Positions 17,819-26,672 of a DNA stretch of 64,000 bases are shown here, in pieces (position 1 is the first letter of the stretch; each line of letters begins with the position of its first letter). The stretch comes from Holophagae bacterium (GTDB taxonomy: Bacteria; Acidobacteriota; Holophagae; Acanthopleuribacterales; Acanthopleuribacteraceae): positions 1 to 64,000 of the forward strand of contig JAUIFE010000009.1 of the NCBI GenBank assembly GCA_030429565.1. Reading direction: 5' to 3'. The notes under the pieces are model-generated. The model was not told where the DNA came from. It did not search any database and was given only the letters and a program-made list of their open reading frames with translations. The translations under genes were made by a program, and so were the position numbers.

Positions 17819-18478
17819 ATGAAAAACCGTACCGTATTGGCTGTAATGCTTGGGGCTTGCCTCTGTTTGTTTTTTTTGCCCAGGCCACCAAAGATGCCGG
17901 CTACCGACAAGGCGGTGCGGTATTCCGTATGGGTGAGAATGGTGGAGCAAAAGTCGAAACATGCCAAGTCGTTTAAATGGGAATTCCCACCATCGTTAGA
18001 CATGGGTTGGAAAGAAACCAACTTTCAGCGCTCGACCTTGACCCTGTCGGTGACGATACCGGGCGCTGAGTGGCATTTCAGGGGTAAAACGGCTGAAGAG
18101 CGTGCTTTGATCCAGCAGCACACCTTGCTCAAGGCCGCGCTCGACCATTTCGAAGATGAAAATGACCACAAATACACAAATGGCCCGTTCGATTGCGTGG
18201 TTGTCCTGCTTTGGGATCAGAACCTCATTAAAAAAGTGCCCAGCAAGGACGGCGTATCATCGTCTTACGTCTTTCCCGACGAGGCTGATAGCGCTGCGAT
18301 CCTCGCGAAGGCTGTTTACAGTCCCGACGGTGGTGGTGTGAGCGGAAGCGAGGAGCCGGCCAACCGCAACTACGAGGTCATCTGGCCGCCCTTCAAACAA
18401 GAATCTGATCCGGGGCGTCCTGTAGGGACGCCCACACCGCCATCTGTGGACCACCAGTCATTTAAACGTTCGCCGTGA
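17819..18478 (+). CDS. Hypothetical exported protein whose C-terminus lies in the repeat
   Basis: 219 residues. A signal or anchor (MKNRTVLAVMLGACLCLFFL) is followed by an unrecognised domain with YSVWVRMVEQK and IPGAEWHFRGKTAEERAL. From about residue 196 on, the frame runs into the second copy of the 181-bp repeat, which supplies the last ~24 residues and the stop codon. The native C-terminus may therefore have been cut off by arrival of the repeat. The start at 17819 (ATG) is preceded by GCGAGG; a TTG three bases earlier is less likely. Function unknown. Confidence 0.5.
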   Translation: MKNRTVLAVMLGACLCLFFLPRPPKMPATDKAVRYSVWVRMVEQKSKHAKSFKWEFPPSLDMGWKETNFQRSTLTLSVTIPGAEWHFRGKTAEERALIQQHTLLKAALDHFEDENDHKYTNGPFDCVVVLLWDQNLIKKVPSKDGVSSSYVFPDEADSAAILAKAVYSPDGGGVSGSEEPANRNYEVIWPPFKQESDPGRPVGTPTPPSVDHQSFKRSP

Positions 18479-18586
18479 GGCGAACCACCGCCCGTAACCC
18501 CAACGGGGTGACACATAACAGCCCCGGGTTTCAACCCGGGGTGCCCGGGGTTCCCGCACCGCCGGCGCTGAAGGCGCCGCACAAAA
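18406..18586. repeat. 181-bp multi-hairpin dispersed repeat, copy 2
   Basis: Same orientation and length as the copy at 17368-17548, with one mismatch. It begins TGATCCGGGGCG and ends CCGCACAAAA in both places. It overlaps the end of the reading frame at 17819-18478. Confidence 0.92.
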
Positions 18587-18748
18587 ATCAAAATCAACCG
18601 CCATGGTCCGGCATGGCAAGCCCAAACGCGGCATTCCTCAACCCATACCGCCACCCAACAAACGGGAGCGCCTGCATGGCGACATGAACCGCCATGGCCA
18701 ACCCAACAACACAACCCTAAAATGACGAAATCAGGTCCCCAAAAAAAA

Positions 18749-19591
18749 TCAAGCAGTACTGCGCAGGAAATCAACCAAATCAGATATTTGCGTGCAATAC
18801 ACCGTATAACGAATCTTACCGCGCAGTGCCTCGCTGAGGCCGCGCCCGCCCATCGCCAGCCGCGTTTTGTGCTCCAAACAGGCCTGCCAAATCGTATCAA
18901 CCGCTTGCACAAAAGCGGCCTCATCAGCCACGCCGGCCACGCTCAGCCACAGCAATCGCGGTCGCCGCGTCGCCACCGCCGCCGCAATCGTATCGCCTGG
19001 CAGATCCGTCCCCAACGTCTCCGCCTGCCAACCCATTTCCCGCAACGTGGCTTCCACCATCAAATTCGCCAGTTCATAGGGATCGTTTTGCAAACCTGCA
19101 CCCAGCGCCAGTGGGGCATCAGCCGCCGGTTCCGGCATCAGCAGCGTTAACTCGTACAGCGCGCGCCGGCACAACTCCACGCTGCGTCGTTCCTGATAAA
19201 CCTCAATCGCCCCGCTCTGCCACATGGCGCCGAGCCGGTGGAACGCCGGTGAAAGACCTTCGTCGAACAGCGTCGTCATCGGCCGGCCGGCCAGGAACCA
19301 GCTCGTAAACAAACCGCGCAATGCGTTTTCATCGTCGGCCAACAACATTGCGATCAGGGCCTCCGGCGCGTGCGTCGCCTGCGCTTTGGTGGTGGTCTCG
19401 GGTAAACCGAGCACGGTTGGGTCGTGCAGGTCCTGCTGCCGTTCGCGCACAAAAGCCAGCACATCGCGTTTGCTAATGCGGCGATGGCCGCCCGCCGTGC
19501 GCTGCACCGGCAGCAAACCACGATCACACCAGCGTTTCAGCGAGGCTTCACTGACACCGATTGCTTTTGCGACTTGTCTAGGACTGTACAA
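18749..19591 (-). CDS. MerR-type regulator with degenerate B12-binding (CarH/LitR-like) domain
   Basis: 280 residues. N-terminal MerR winged helix (residues 1-50: SPRQVAKAIGVSEASLKRW, then GLLPVQRTAGGHRRIS). A helical domain follows with W124-x9-E134, the tryptophan that caps cobalamin in CarH. The C-terminal half has a B12-binding Rossmann pattern (NLMVEATLREMGWQAETLG, RPRLLWLSVAGV). CarH/LitR proteins are light-sensing repressors using adenosylcobalamin. Here the axial His of the DxHxxG motif is replaced (D170-P-Y172-E-L-A175), and the His after E134 is Arg135, so cobalamin binding is doubtful. It is divergent from the lipid operon at 19780, which it probably controls. The start is a TTG at 19591; no strong RBS is seen. 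Confidence 0.8.
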   Translation of the reverse strand: MYSPRQVAKAIGVSEASLKRWCDRGLLPVQRTAGGHRRISKRDVLAFVRERQQDLHDPTVLGLPETTTKAQATHAPEALIAMLLADDENALRGLFTSWFLAGRPMTTLFDEGLSPAFHRLGAMWQSGAIEVYQERRSVELCRRALYELTLLMPEPAADAPLALGAGLQNDPYELANLMVEATLREMGWQAETLGTDLPGDTIAAAVATRRPRLLWLSVAGVADEAAFVQAVDTIWQACLEHKTRLAMGGRGLSEALRGKIRYTVYCTQISDLVDFLRSTA

Positions 19592-19779
19592 GTAGGAACC
19601 GCCTTGAAAAGAAATGATCGATTTGATCGATTTTTTTTAATCTAAACGCTGATAAGCAACGAATGCAAGTGTTGAGATGAACGTTTTGAGCGTTTTGTGG
19701 CTTGACCCCGTTGATTTTCGACTTTAGTTTGGAAAAAAGCGAACGGCAACATCCTCGAATAAGGAAAAAAGCGAACGAC
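19575..19779. promoter_or_regulatory. Divergent control region with candidate operators
   Basis: The region between the regulator and the desaturase operon. Two palindromes stand out: ATCGAT-TTG-ATCGAT at 19617-19631, and ACTTGT-N10-ACAAGT at about 19572-19593, overlapping the regulator's start codon. The second contains TTGTACA on the regulator's strand, a word that recurs in published LitR/CarH sites. Both are candidates for binding by the MerR-type regulator; this is inference. Confidence 0.45.
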
Positions 19780-20766
19780 ATGGTTTTTGATCAGTTAAAA
19801 AAGATAGCGCGCCTGGTGTTTCTCTGGTTCGACACCGACGACCAAGCCGCCGAACTCCAGACCGAAGGACCGGCCGCCGAGGCATTTAACTGGGTGCGTG
19901 TGTTGCCGTTTATCGGCATGCACGTCGCCTGTTTTTGTGTGCTGTGGGTGGGGTGGAGCCCGTTCGCGGTCGGGTTCGCGGTGGCGCTGTATCTGATTCG
20001 CATGTTTGCCATTACCGCCTTCTACCACCGCTACTTTTCACATCGCAGCTTCAAAAGCAGTCGCGCCTTGCAATTCATCTTCGCCGTGTTGGGCTGTACC
20101 GCCGTGCAGCGCGGGCCGCTGTGGTGGGCCGCCCACCATCGCCACCACCACGCCTTTTCCGACACCGAACGCGACGCTCACTCGCCGCGTACCCGTGGTT
20201 TTTGGTGGAGCCACATGTTGTGGTTCACCTGTGACGCCAATTTCCCGACCCAGTATCACCGTGTCAAGGATTTCGCCAAGTACCCGGAACTGCGCTTCCT
20301 CAACCGCTACGACATCCTCGTGCCCTTTGTGTTTGCTTGGGCGATTCTGTTCTTCGGCATGGCCCTCGAGCGTTGGGCGCCCCAGTTGGGCGTGACCGGC
20401 TGGCAGTTGTTGGTGTGGGGTTTTGTCATTTCAACCGTGGTGCTTTTCCACGCCACCTTCACCATCAATTCGCTAGCCCACGTGATTGGGACCCGTCCCT
20501 ACCAAACCAAGGACGACAGCCGCAACCACTGGTTTTTGGCGCTGATCACCCTGGGCGAAGGCTGGCACAACAACCACCATCGATACCCGGCTTCGGTGCG
20601 CCAAGGTTTCCGCTGGTGGGAAATCGACCTGACCTATTACGCATTGCGGCTGATGGCGGCCCTGGGTTTGATCTGGGATTTACGACCCGTACCGGAGCGC
20701 ATTTTGCGCGAACCCGCCGAACGCGCCGCCGCCAACCAACTCCAGTCAATAGAGGGGCTATCATGA
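19780..20766 (+). CDS. Membrane fatty-acid (delta-9 acyl-CoA type) desaturase
   Basis: 328 residues with four hydrophobic segments and the three His boxes of the SCD-like desaturases: HRYFSH, HRHHHAFSD (in WWAAHHRHHHAFSD) and NNHHRYP. These bind the di-iron centre that inserts a cis double bond into an acyl chain. The start at 19780 has AAGGA about 12 bases upstream and gives a normal N-terminus; the upstream extension to 19702 is not supported. First gene of the operon; its stop overlaps the next start (ATGA). Confidence 0.9.
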   Translation: MVFDQLKKIARLVFLWFDTDDQAAELQTEGPAAEAFNWVRVLPFIGMHVACFCVLWVGWSPFAVGFAVALYLIRMFAITAFYHRYFSHRSFKSSRALQFIFAVLGCTAVQRGPLWWAAHHRHHHAFSDTERDAHSPRTRGFWWSHMLWFTCDANFPTQYHRVKDFAKYPELRFLNRYDILVPFVFAWAILFFGMALERWAPQLGVTGWQLLVWGFVISTVVLFHATFTINSLAHVIGTRPYQTKDDSRNHWFLALITLGEGWHNNHHRYPASVRQGFRWWEIDLTYYALRLMAALGLIWDLRPVPERILREPAERAAANQLQSIEGLS

Positions 20767-22040
20767 AGATTGCAGTCATCGGCAGCGGTATCTCGGGATT
20801 AACCGCCGCCCATTATCTCAGCCGCCACCATCAGGTCACCGTTTTTGAAGCACGTGACCGACTCGGCGGGCACACCCACACCGTCGACGTGCCCTTGCCG
20901 GAAGGCGGCAGCGCCGCGATTGATACCGGCTTCATCGTCTACAACGAAAAAACCTATCCTTTGTTCACCGCCTTGCTGGCCGAGTTGGGTGTGGCCACCC
21001 AGGCCTCGACCATGAGTTTTAGCGTGAAATGCGAGCGCACCGGCCTGGAGTACAACGGCCACACGCTCAACACCCTGTTCGCGCAACGGCGCAACTTGGT
21101 TAAGCCCGGTTTCTGGCGCATGATTCGCGATATTTTGCGGTTCAACGACCGCGCCAAAGCTTTGGCTGAAGATCCCAATCTCGACCAGCGCCTCACCTTG
21201 GGCACGTTTTTAGAGGACGAGGGTTACGGCGAAGCCTTCATTGAGCAGTACATTTTGCCGATGGGTGCCGCCATTTGGTCGTCGGGCCGCGCGGGCATGC
21301 TGCGTTTCCCCTTGGCTTTTTTCCTGCGCTTCTTCAACAACCACGGCATGCTCAATATCAACGATCGGCCCGAATGGCGCGTCTTGCGCGGCGGCTCGCG
21401 GTCTTACCTGGCCCCTTTGACCGCACCTTTTGCCGATCACATTGAGCTGGGTAAACCGGTGGCGGCAATTCGGCGCCTGACCAACGAAGTTGTGTTGACG
21501 CTTGCCGACGGCTCCAACCGGCGCTTCGACGCCGTTGTCATCGCCGCCCACGCCGACCAAGCGCTGCGGATGCTGAACGATCCCTGCCCGGAAGAGCAGC
21601 GCATTTTGGCCGCAATCCCTTACTCGGAAAACCACACCGTCCTGCATTGGGACAGCAACGTCTTGCCCCGCGCCAAACGCGCTTGGGCCGCGTGGAATTA
21701 CCACCGCTTACCGGTTGACTCGGATCGCGTCGCCGTCACGTACAACATGAACATTTTGCAGGGTTTGGATCTGCCGCGCACGTACTGCGTGTCGCTCAAT
21801 TATCCCGGTCCGATCGACCGCGACAAGATCGTGCGCGAAATGACGTACCATCACCCGATCTTCACCGTCGCCGGCGAACGGGCCAAGGTCGACCACGACC
21901 TGATCAGCGGCGCGCGCAACACCTATTACTGCGGTGCTTATTGGTTCAACGGGTTCCACGAGGACGGCGTGCGCAGCGCCCACCGCGTCGTGTCCCAAAT
22001 CGAAGCCAAAGTCGGCCAAAACCAAGCGGTTGCCGTATGA
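20763..22040 (+). CDS. FAD-dependent amine-oxidase-fold protein (COG2907 type)
   Basis: 425 residues. The N-terminal dinucleotide fold VIGSGISGLTAAHYLS is followed by EARDRLGGHTHTV, the flavin-binding pattern of amine oxidase/phytoene-desaturase-like proteins. The C-terminus has the second flavin motif (YYCGAYWFNGFHEDGVRSA). COG2907 members travel with DUF1365 and CFA-type methyltransferase genes, and in Rhodobacter sphaeroides this set belongs to the singlet-oxygen (RpoE/ChrR) response and to formation of furan or otherwise modified fatty acids. It likely oxidises a modified acyl chain; the exact reaction is inferred. Coupled to its neighbours by four-base overlaps on both sides. Confidence 0.85.
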   Translation: MKIAVIGSGISGLTAAHYLSRHHQVTVFEARDRLGGHTHTVDVPLPEGGSAAIDTGFIVYNEKTYPLFTALLAELGVATQASTMSFSVKCERTGLEYNGHTLNTLFAQRRNLVKPGFWRMIRDILRFNDRAKALAEDPNLDQRLTLGTFLEDEGYGEAFIEQYILPMGAAIWSSGRAGMLRFPLAFFLRFFNNHGMLNINDRPEWRVLRGGSRSYLAPLTAPFADHIELGKPVAAIRRLTNEVVLTLADGSNRRFDAVVIAAHADQALRMLNDPCPEEQRILAAIPYSENHTVLHWDSNVLPRAKRAWAAWNYHRLPVDSDRVAVTYNMNILQGLDLPRTYCVSLNYPGPIDRDKIVREMTYHHPIFTVAGERAKVDHDLISGARNTYYCGAYWFNGFHEDGVRSAHRVVSQIEAKVGQNQAVAV

Positions 22041-22885
22041 ACGCCACGCCGTTAGGTGAACACTCGCGCATTTATCGCGGCTGGGTGCGTCACCGTCGTT
22101 ATGCGCCCAAGCCGCACCACTTCCGTTACCAGCTCTACATGCTGTACCTGGACCTGGACGAAATCGCCGGCATTTTCAACGGCGCTTGGTGGCGTTCAGC
22201 GCGTTCGGTGCTACGTCCGCTGGCCTTTCGCCGCGACGATTACCTGGGTCCGACCGAGTTGCCGCTTAAAACCGCTGTGCAGCAGCGCGTGCGCGAAGCC
22301 GTGGGTCTCGAACTCGACGGCCCGGTGCGGATGTTGACCCAGGTGCGCGTCTTCGGCTGGGTGTTTAATCCGGTCACCTTTTACTTCTGTTTCGACAAGG
22401 CGTCGCCGCGACCGCGCGTGATTTTGGCTGAAATTACCAACACGCCCTGGGACGAGCGCCACACCTACGCCCTGGTTTGCGACGCCGAGCGCGTCACCAA
22501 CCGCTTCAGCATGAGCAAGCAGTTCCACATCTCGCCGTTCATGCCGATGGACATCGATTACCGCTGGTCCTTCAGCGGACCCCAACGCGCACTGGTGATT
22601 CACATGGAGAATTTCCGGGCCGGTGCACGTTGCTTCGACGCCACCCTTTCGGTTCGTGGCGAACCCATGAGCGCCGCCGGCTTGGCGCGCTGCCTGGGGA
22701 ACTACCCGTTGATGACCGGCAAGGTCGTCGCGGGCATTTACGCGCACGCCGCCCGTTTGTGGCTCAAAGGCGTGCCCTTTTACAGCCATCCCAAATACGA
22801 CGAGCCGCAAACGCTCGCAACCTCGCCGGCACCCGTTGCCGGTGTCTCTACCACCCCCGTGCTCGCAGAGGAGTTGTCTTCATGA
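22037..22885 (+). CDS. DUF1365 family protein
   Basis: 282 residues with the DUF1365 signatures RIYRGWVRHRRYAPKPHHF, then VFGWVFNPVTFYFCFD and SKQFHISPFMPMD. Function is not established; the family is almost always encoded between a COG2907 flavoprotein and a CFA-type methyltransferase, as here, so a role in fatty-acid modification is likely. The ATG overlaps the previous stop by four bases and its stop overlaps the next ATG. The last 30 residues are a low-complexity tail (PAPVAGVSTTPVLAEE). Confidence 0.88.
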   Translation: MNATPLGEHSRIYRGWVRHRRYAPKPHHFRYQLYMLYLDLDEIAGIFNGAWWRSARSVLRPLAFRRDDYLGPTELPLKTAVQQRVREAVGLELDGPVRMLTQVRVFGWVFNPVTFYFCFDKASPRPRVILAEITNTPWDERHTYALVCDAERVTNRFSMSKQFHISPFMPMDIDYRWSFSGPQRALVIHMENFRAGARCFDATLSVRGEPMSAAGLARCLGNYPLMTGKVVAGIYAHAARLWLKGVPFYSHPKYDEPQTLATSPAPVAGVSTTPVLAEELSS

Positions 22886-24195
22886 ATCGCGTTGATACCA
22901 AATTAGAAGCCGTCATTGAACCGGCCTACGGGACCTTTGACAAATGGGCGCGCACCATGCTGTTCAAAGCATTGTCCGGCCTGCACAGCGGCAGCTTGAC
23001 CATCGTTGAACGTCACGATCGCAGCGTGTTCGGCACTGTCGGCGGCGCCGGCCCCCACGCCGAGATCCACGTCGAAAACGGTGCCTTTTTCACCAATGTC
23101 GCGCTCGGCGGCAGCATCGGCGCCGGCGAATCCTACATGGAAGGGGAGTGGCACTCACCCGACCTGGTCGCCGTCGTGCGCCTGATGTCGCTGAACCTCG
23201 ACGTGCTCGAAGGCATGGAAGGCGGCCTCGCCCGTTTGTCGAAACCCCTGCTCAAAGGCCTGCATGCGCTCAATCGCAACACCCGCTCCGGTTCGCGCGC
23301 CAACATCGCCGCCCACTACGACTTGGGCAACGACTTCTTCGCCACCTTCCTCGATCCCAGCATGATGTACAGCGCCGCCGTGTTTCCCCACGCCGAAGCC
23401 AGCCTCAACCAGGCCGCCGCCCACAAACTCGACCGCGTCTGCCGCAAACTGGCGCTGTCGCCCGACGATCATGTCGTCGAGATCGGCACCGGCTGGGGCG
23501 GTTTCGCCATTCACGCCGCCAAACATTACGGCTGCCGCGTCACCACCACCACCATTTCCAAGGAACAATTCGCCCACGCCGCCCAACGCATTAAAGAAGA
23601 GGGTTTGGAAGACCGCATCACCCTGCTGCTGCGGGATTACCGCGATCTCGACGGCACCTACGACAAACTCGTTTCCATCGAGATGATCGAAGCCGTCGGC
23701 CACCATTTCCTCGGTACCTGGTTCGCCAAATGCGCCGACCTGCTCAAACCCGACGGCTTGATGTGCATTCAGGCCATCACCATGCCCGAGGATCGCTACC
23801 ACAGCGCCTTGCGCGACGTCGATTTCATCAAACGCTACATCTTCCCCGGCAGCTTCATCCCTTCCGTCGGCGCCATGCTCGAGGCCATGGGCCAAAACAG
23901 CGACCTCAAGATGGTGCACATGGAAGATCACAGCGATCACTACGCGCGCACCCTCGCCCTGTGGCGCCGCAACTTCCACGCCCACCGCGAGGGCGCCGTG
24001 ATCGGCGCCTTGCCCGAGCGTTTCCAGCGCATGTGGGACTTCTACCTGGCTTACTGTGAAGGCGGTTTCTGGGAACGCGTCATCGGCAGCGCCCAACTCG
24101 TTTTTGCCAAACCACGCAACCGCCACGACGCCTTGCTGCTCGACGTCGACCAAAACTCGGCCGCGTTGCGCAACACGCTGCCGCCCTTGCCCTGA
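22882..24195 (+). CDS. CFA-type SAM-dependent fatty-acid methyltransferase
   Basis: 437 residues of the cyclopropane-fatty-acid synthase family. The N-terminal domain contains GESYMEGEWHSPDLVAVV. The methyltransferase core has NIAAHYDLGNDFFATFLDP and MMYSAAVFP, the SAM motif VVEIGTGWGGFAIHAA, and SIEMIEAVGHHF. Such enzymes methylate the double bond of a phospholipid acyl chain, giving a cyclopropane ring or a methyl branch. The desaturase at the head of the operon could supply its substrate. Coupled by a four-base overlap to the DUF1365 gene. A second, more distant family member lies at the end of the operon. Confidence 0.9.
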   Translation: MNRVDTKLEAVIEPAYGTFDKWARTMLFKALSGLHSGSLTIVERHDRSVFGTVGGAGPHAEIHVENGAFFTNVALGGSIGAGESYMEGEWHSPDLVAVVRLMSLNLDVLEGMEGGLARLSKPLLKGLHALNRNTRSGSRANIAAHYDLGNDFFATFLDPSMMYSAAVFPHAEASLNQAAAHKLDRVCRKLALSPDDHVVEIGTGWGGFAIHAAKHYGCRVTTTTISKEQFAHAAQRIKEEGLEDRITLLLRDYRDLDGTYDKLVSIEMIEAVGHHFLGTWFAKCADLLKPDGLMCIQAITMPEDRYHSALRDVDFIKRYIFPGSFIPSVGAMLEAMGQNSDLKMVHMEDHSDHYARTLALWRRNFHAHREGAVIGALPERFQRMWDFYLAYCEGGFWERVIGSAQLVFAKPRNRHDALLLDVDQNSAALRNTLPPLP

Positions 24196-24203
24196 GGCCG
24201 ACC

Positions 24204-24560
24204 GTGATTGTGTTTCTGCGCGTGTTGGCGCCGTTGCTGAGCCTGACCATGATTGCTTTGGTGGTGCAAACCAGCCTGCAAAGCAACCTGTTCGACGAAT
24301 GGGAAAACTTGGCCGCCATCCCTTGGATGCGCACCACCTTGGTTGACTTCTACTACAACGTGCTGCTGCTGTACCTGTGGGCCTGCTATCGCGAACGCCA
24401 CAACGGCTTGCGCCTGCTGTGGTTGCTGTTGTTCGTCGGGCTGGGCGCCATTGCCACCGCCTTTTTTGTGGCCGTGCAAGCCTACCGCGTTCCGGTTGAC
24501 GCCGATCTCACCGCCGTCCTTCTTCATCCCGACGACCTGCAACGCCTGCAGACGGGTTAA
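24204..24560 (+). CDS. Small membrane protein, DUF1475-like
   Basis: 118 residues with three hydrophobic helices (LAPLLSLTMIALVVQTSL, VDFYYNVLLLYLWACYRE, LLWLLLFVGLGAIATAFFV). The middle pattern resembles DUF1475, a small bacterial membrane family that accompanies lipid-modification clusters. GTG start 8 bases after the previous gene. Function unknown. Confidence 0.65.
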   Translation: MIVFLRVLAPLLSLTMIALVVQTSLQSNLFDEWENLAAIPWMRTTLVDFYYNVLLLYLWACYRERHNGLRLLWLLLFVGLGAIATAFFVAVQAYRVPVDADLTAVLLHPDDLQRLQTG

Positions 24561-24574
24561 TACGAGGAACTACC

Positions 24575-25375
24575 ATGCTTCAAACATTTTGGATTTACAC
24601 CGGTTACGGCGCTTTGGCCATGTTCCTGTTGTTTAGCCTGTTGTGGCTGCTTCATTTGAAACTGCGCAACGCGTCGATTGTCGACGTCGGTTGGTCGACC
24701 GGGCTGGCCGTGCTCGCCGGCGGTTACGCCTGGGCCTTGGCGCCGGAACAACCACGCGCTTGGCTGCTGGCCGCCATGGTCGCCATTTGGGGCGGCCGCC
24801 TCGCCGGCTACCTGGCTTTGCGCATCTACCGCGAAGGCCACGAAGAGGGCCGTTACGTGCGCCTGCGCGCGTCCTGGCAAACCAACATCCCCGCCAAGTT
24901 TTTTGCGTTTTATCAAGCGCAAGCCATGTTGGACGTCGTGCTGGCCGCGCCCTTTTTATTGGTCGCCCTCAATAAGGCGCCAGGTTTGGGCCTTTGGGAA
25001 ATGCTTGGCGCCGCCATTTGGTTAACCGCCGTTTGCGGTGAATCCGTCGCCGACCAACAATTGGCCGCCTTCAAAAGTGATCCCAACAACCGCGGCAAGG
25101 TCTGTCGTCGCGGTTTGTGGGCTTGGTCGCGTCACCCCAATTACTTTTTCGAATGGCTGATTTGGGTCGCCTTCGCCGTGTTCGCCTGTGGTTCGCCTTG
25201 GGGCTGGCTCGGCTGGTTGTCGCCCATCCTCATGCTGCATTTCATTTGGAACGTGACCGGCATTCCCGCCACCGAAGAACAAGCCGTTTCCACCAAAGGC
25301 GAAGCCTATCGCCGTTACCAACGCGAGACCAGCGCCTTTTTTCCCTGGTTCCCCAAACGCGAATCCTCCGTGTAA
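24575..25375 (+). CDS. DUF1295 membrane protein (steroid 5-alpha-reductase-like)
   Basis: 266 residues, several membrane helices. The C-terminal part carries the DUF1295 signature: GLWAWSRHPNYFFEWLIWV followed by EEQAVSTKGEAYRRYQRET and FFPWFPK. The fold is that of NADPH-dependent steroid 5-alpha-reductases and isoprenylcysteine methyltransferases, so reduction of an unsaturated lipid is plausible but unproven. It sits 14 bases after the DUF1475-like gene with GAGGA upstream. Family members recur in COG2907/DUF1365/CFA clusters. Confidence 0.85.
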   Translation: MLQTFWIYTGYGALAMFLLFSLLWLLHLKLRNASIVDVGWSTGLAVLAGGYAWALAPEQPRAWLLAAMVAIWGGRLAGYLALRIYREGHEEGRYVRLRASWQTNIPAKFFAFYQAQAMLDVVLAAPFLLVALNKAPGLGLWEMLGAAIWLTAVCGESVADQQLAAFKSDPNNRGKVCRRGLWAWSRHPNYFFEWLIWVAFAVFACGSPWGWLGWLSPILMLHFIWNVTGIPATEEQAVSTKGEAYRRYQRETSAFFPWFPKRESSV

Positions 25376-25422
25376 CCAACCGCTTTCAGCCAACCTGTAC
25401 CACCTCATTTCGGGAGTGACCC

Positions 25423-26469
25423 ATGATGTTAACTTTTGCCCTGGAAAAAAATCTTTTGCCCGACATGCTGATCCGTTTCGGCATTCGCAACCTGCTGCGC
25501 CAACGCCTGCGCGAGCTGGAAGAAGGCGGACTCCAAGCCGCCCAAGAACGTTTTGAGGCGCTGATCAAAACGCTCAGCCAAGGGCCGATCGCCATTGAAA
25601 CCGACGCCGCCAACGAGCAGCACTACGAAGTGCCCGCCGCCTTTTACCGCTACGTGCTCGGCGATCATCTCAAGTACAGTTCCGGCTACTGGCACGAGGA
25701 CACGCGCGACCTAACCACCGCTGAACGCGATATGTTGGCGCTGACCTGCGAACGCGCCGACCTGCAAAGCGGCCAAGATGTGCTTGAGCTGGGTTGTGGT
25801 TGGGGTTCGCTTACATTATATATGGCCGAAAAGTTTCCCAAGAGCCGTATCACCGGTGTGTCCAACTCGCACTCGCAGCGTCAGTCGATTCTCGATACCG
25901 CCGCCAAACGCGGTTTGACCAACATCGAGATCATCACCTGTGACATCAACGACCTGCAACTCGACCGCCGTTTCGACCGCGTTGTTTCCGTCGAAATGTT
26001 CGAGCACATGCGCAACTACAAAGCCTTGCTGGCCAAGGTCGCCGGTTTCCTGCACGACCACGGCAAGTTGTTCGTGCACATCTTCACCCACCGCGACCAC
26101 GCCTATTTATTCGAAGTGCGCGACGAAACCGATTGGATGGCCAAATACTTTTTCACCGGCGGCGTCATGCCCAGTGACCGCATGTTGTTGTACTTTGCCG
26201 ACGCCTTTAAGGTGGCCCGTCACTGGCGTGTCAACGGCACGCACTACGCCAAAACGGCGGAGGCCTGGCTGCGCAACATGGACAACCACCGCACCGAAAT
26301 CACCGCCTTGTTCTACGAAACCTACGGCCGCGAGCAAACCACCAAGTGGTGGGCCTACTGGCGCATTTTCTTCAGCGCCTGCGCCGAGTTGTGGGGCTAC
26401 AACCAAGGCAATGAATGGTTTGTCAGCCATTACTTGTTGGAGAAACGCGCCTTGGGCGACGAGACCTAA
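25423..26469 (+). CDS. Second CFA-family SAM-dependent methyltransferase
   Basis: 348 residues. The core has NEQHYEVPAAFYRYVLGDHL, the SAM motif VLELGCGWGSLTLYMAEKFP and SVEMFEHMRNY. It is closer to the short COG2230 branch (annotated as coclaurine-N-methyltransferase-like) than to the canonical CFA enzyme earlier in the operon, lacking the long N-terminal domain. It probably methylates a lipid intermediate at a different step. GGGAG precedes the start. Last gene of the operon; a terminator follows about 45 bases after the stop. Confidence 0.87.
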   Translation: MMLTFALEKNLLPDMLIRFGIRNLLRQRLRELEEGGLQAAQERFEALIKTLSQGPIAIETDAANEQHYEVPAAFYRYVLGDHLKYSSGYWHEDTRDLTTAERDMLALTCERADLQSGQDVLELGCGWGSLTLYMAEKFPKSRITGVSNSHSQRQSILDTAAKRGLTNIEIITCDINDLQLDRRFDRVVSVEMFEHMRNYKALLAKVAGFLHDHGKLFVHIFTHRDHAYLFEVRDETDWMAKYFFTGGVMPSDRMLLYFADAFKVARHWRVNGTHYAKTAEAWLRNMDNHRTEITALFYETYGREQTTKWWAYWRIFFSACAELWGYNQGNEWFVSHYLLEKRALGDET

Positions 26470-26513
26470 ATCAATCGGCTAAGATTCTGGCGTTACAAGG
26501 CTTTTGCGAAAAG

Positions 26514-26544
26514 CTCGGTTGTCTTTGCGGCAACCGGGTTTTTT
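26514..26544 (+). terminator. Terminator of the lipid-modification operon
   Basis: The arms CTCGGTTG and CAACCGGG (one G-T-type mismatch at the base) flank a 9-base loop and are followed by TTTTTT, about 45 bases after the second methyltransferase. Confidence 0.75.
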
Positions 26545-26672
26545 GTCACCGGCTCTTGGCGCCGAGGCTTGGCCAAGATCACCGCGAACAACGCTTTGTT
26601 CCGGTGTTACAATGTGGGCGCTCGCCGGTGACCTCGCCGGTTGGGCGCCATTGTGTTTTGCAAGGAGTGGCC

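Noticed and set aside
23155..24153. A 332-codon frame opposite the CFA-type methyltransferase
   Set aside because: Antisense shadow caused by high GC at third codon positions.
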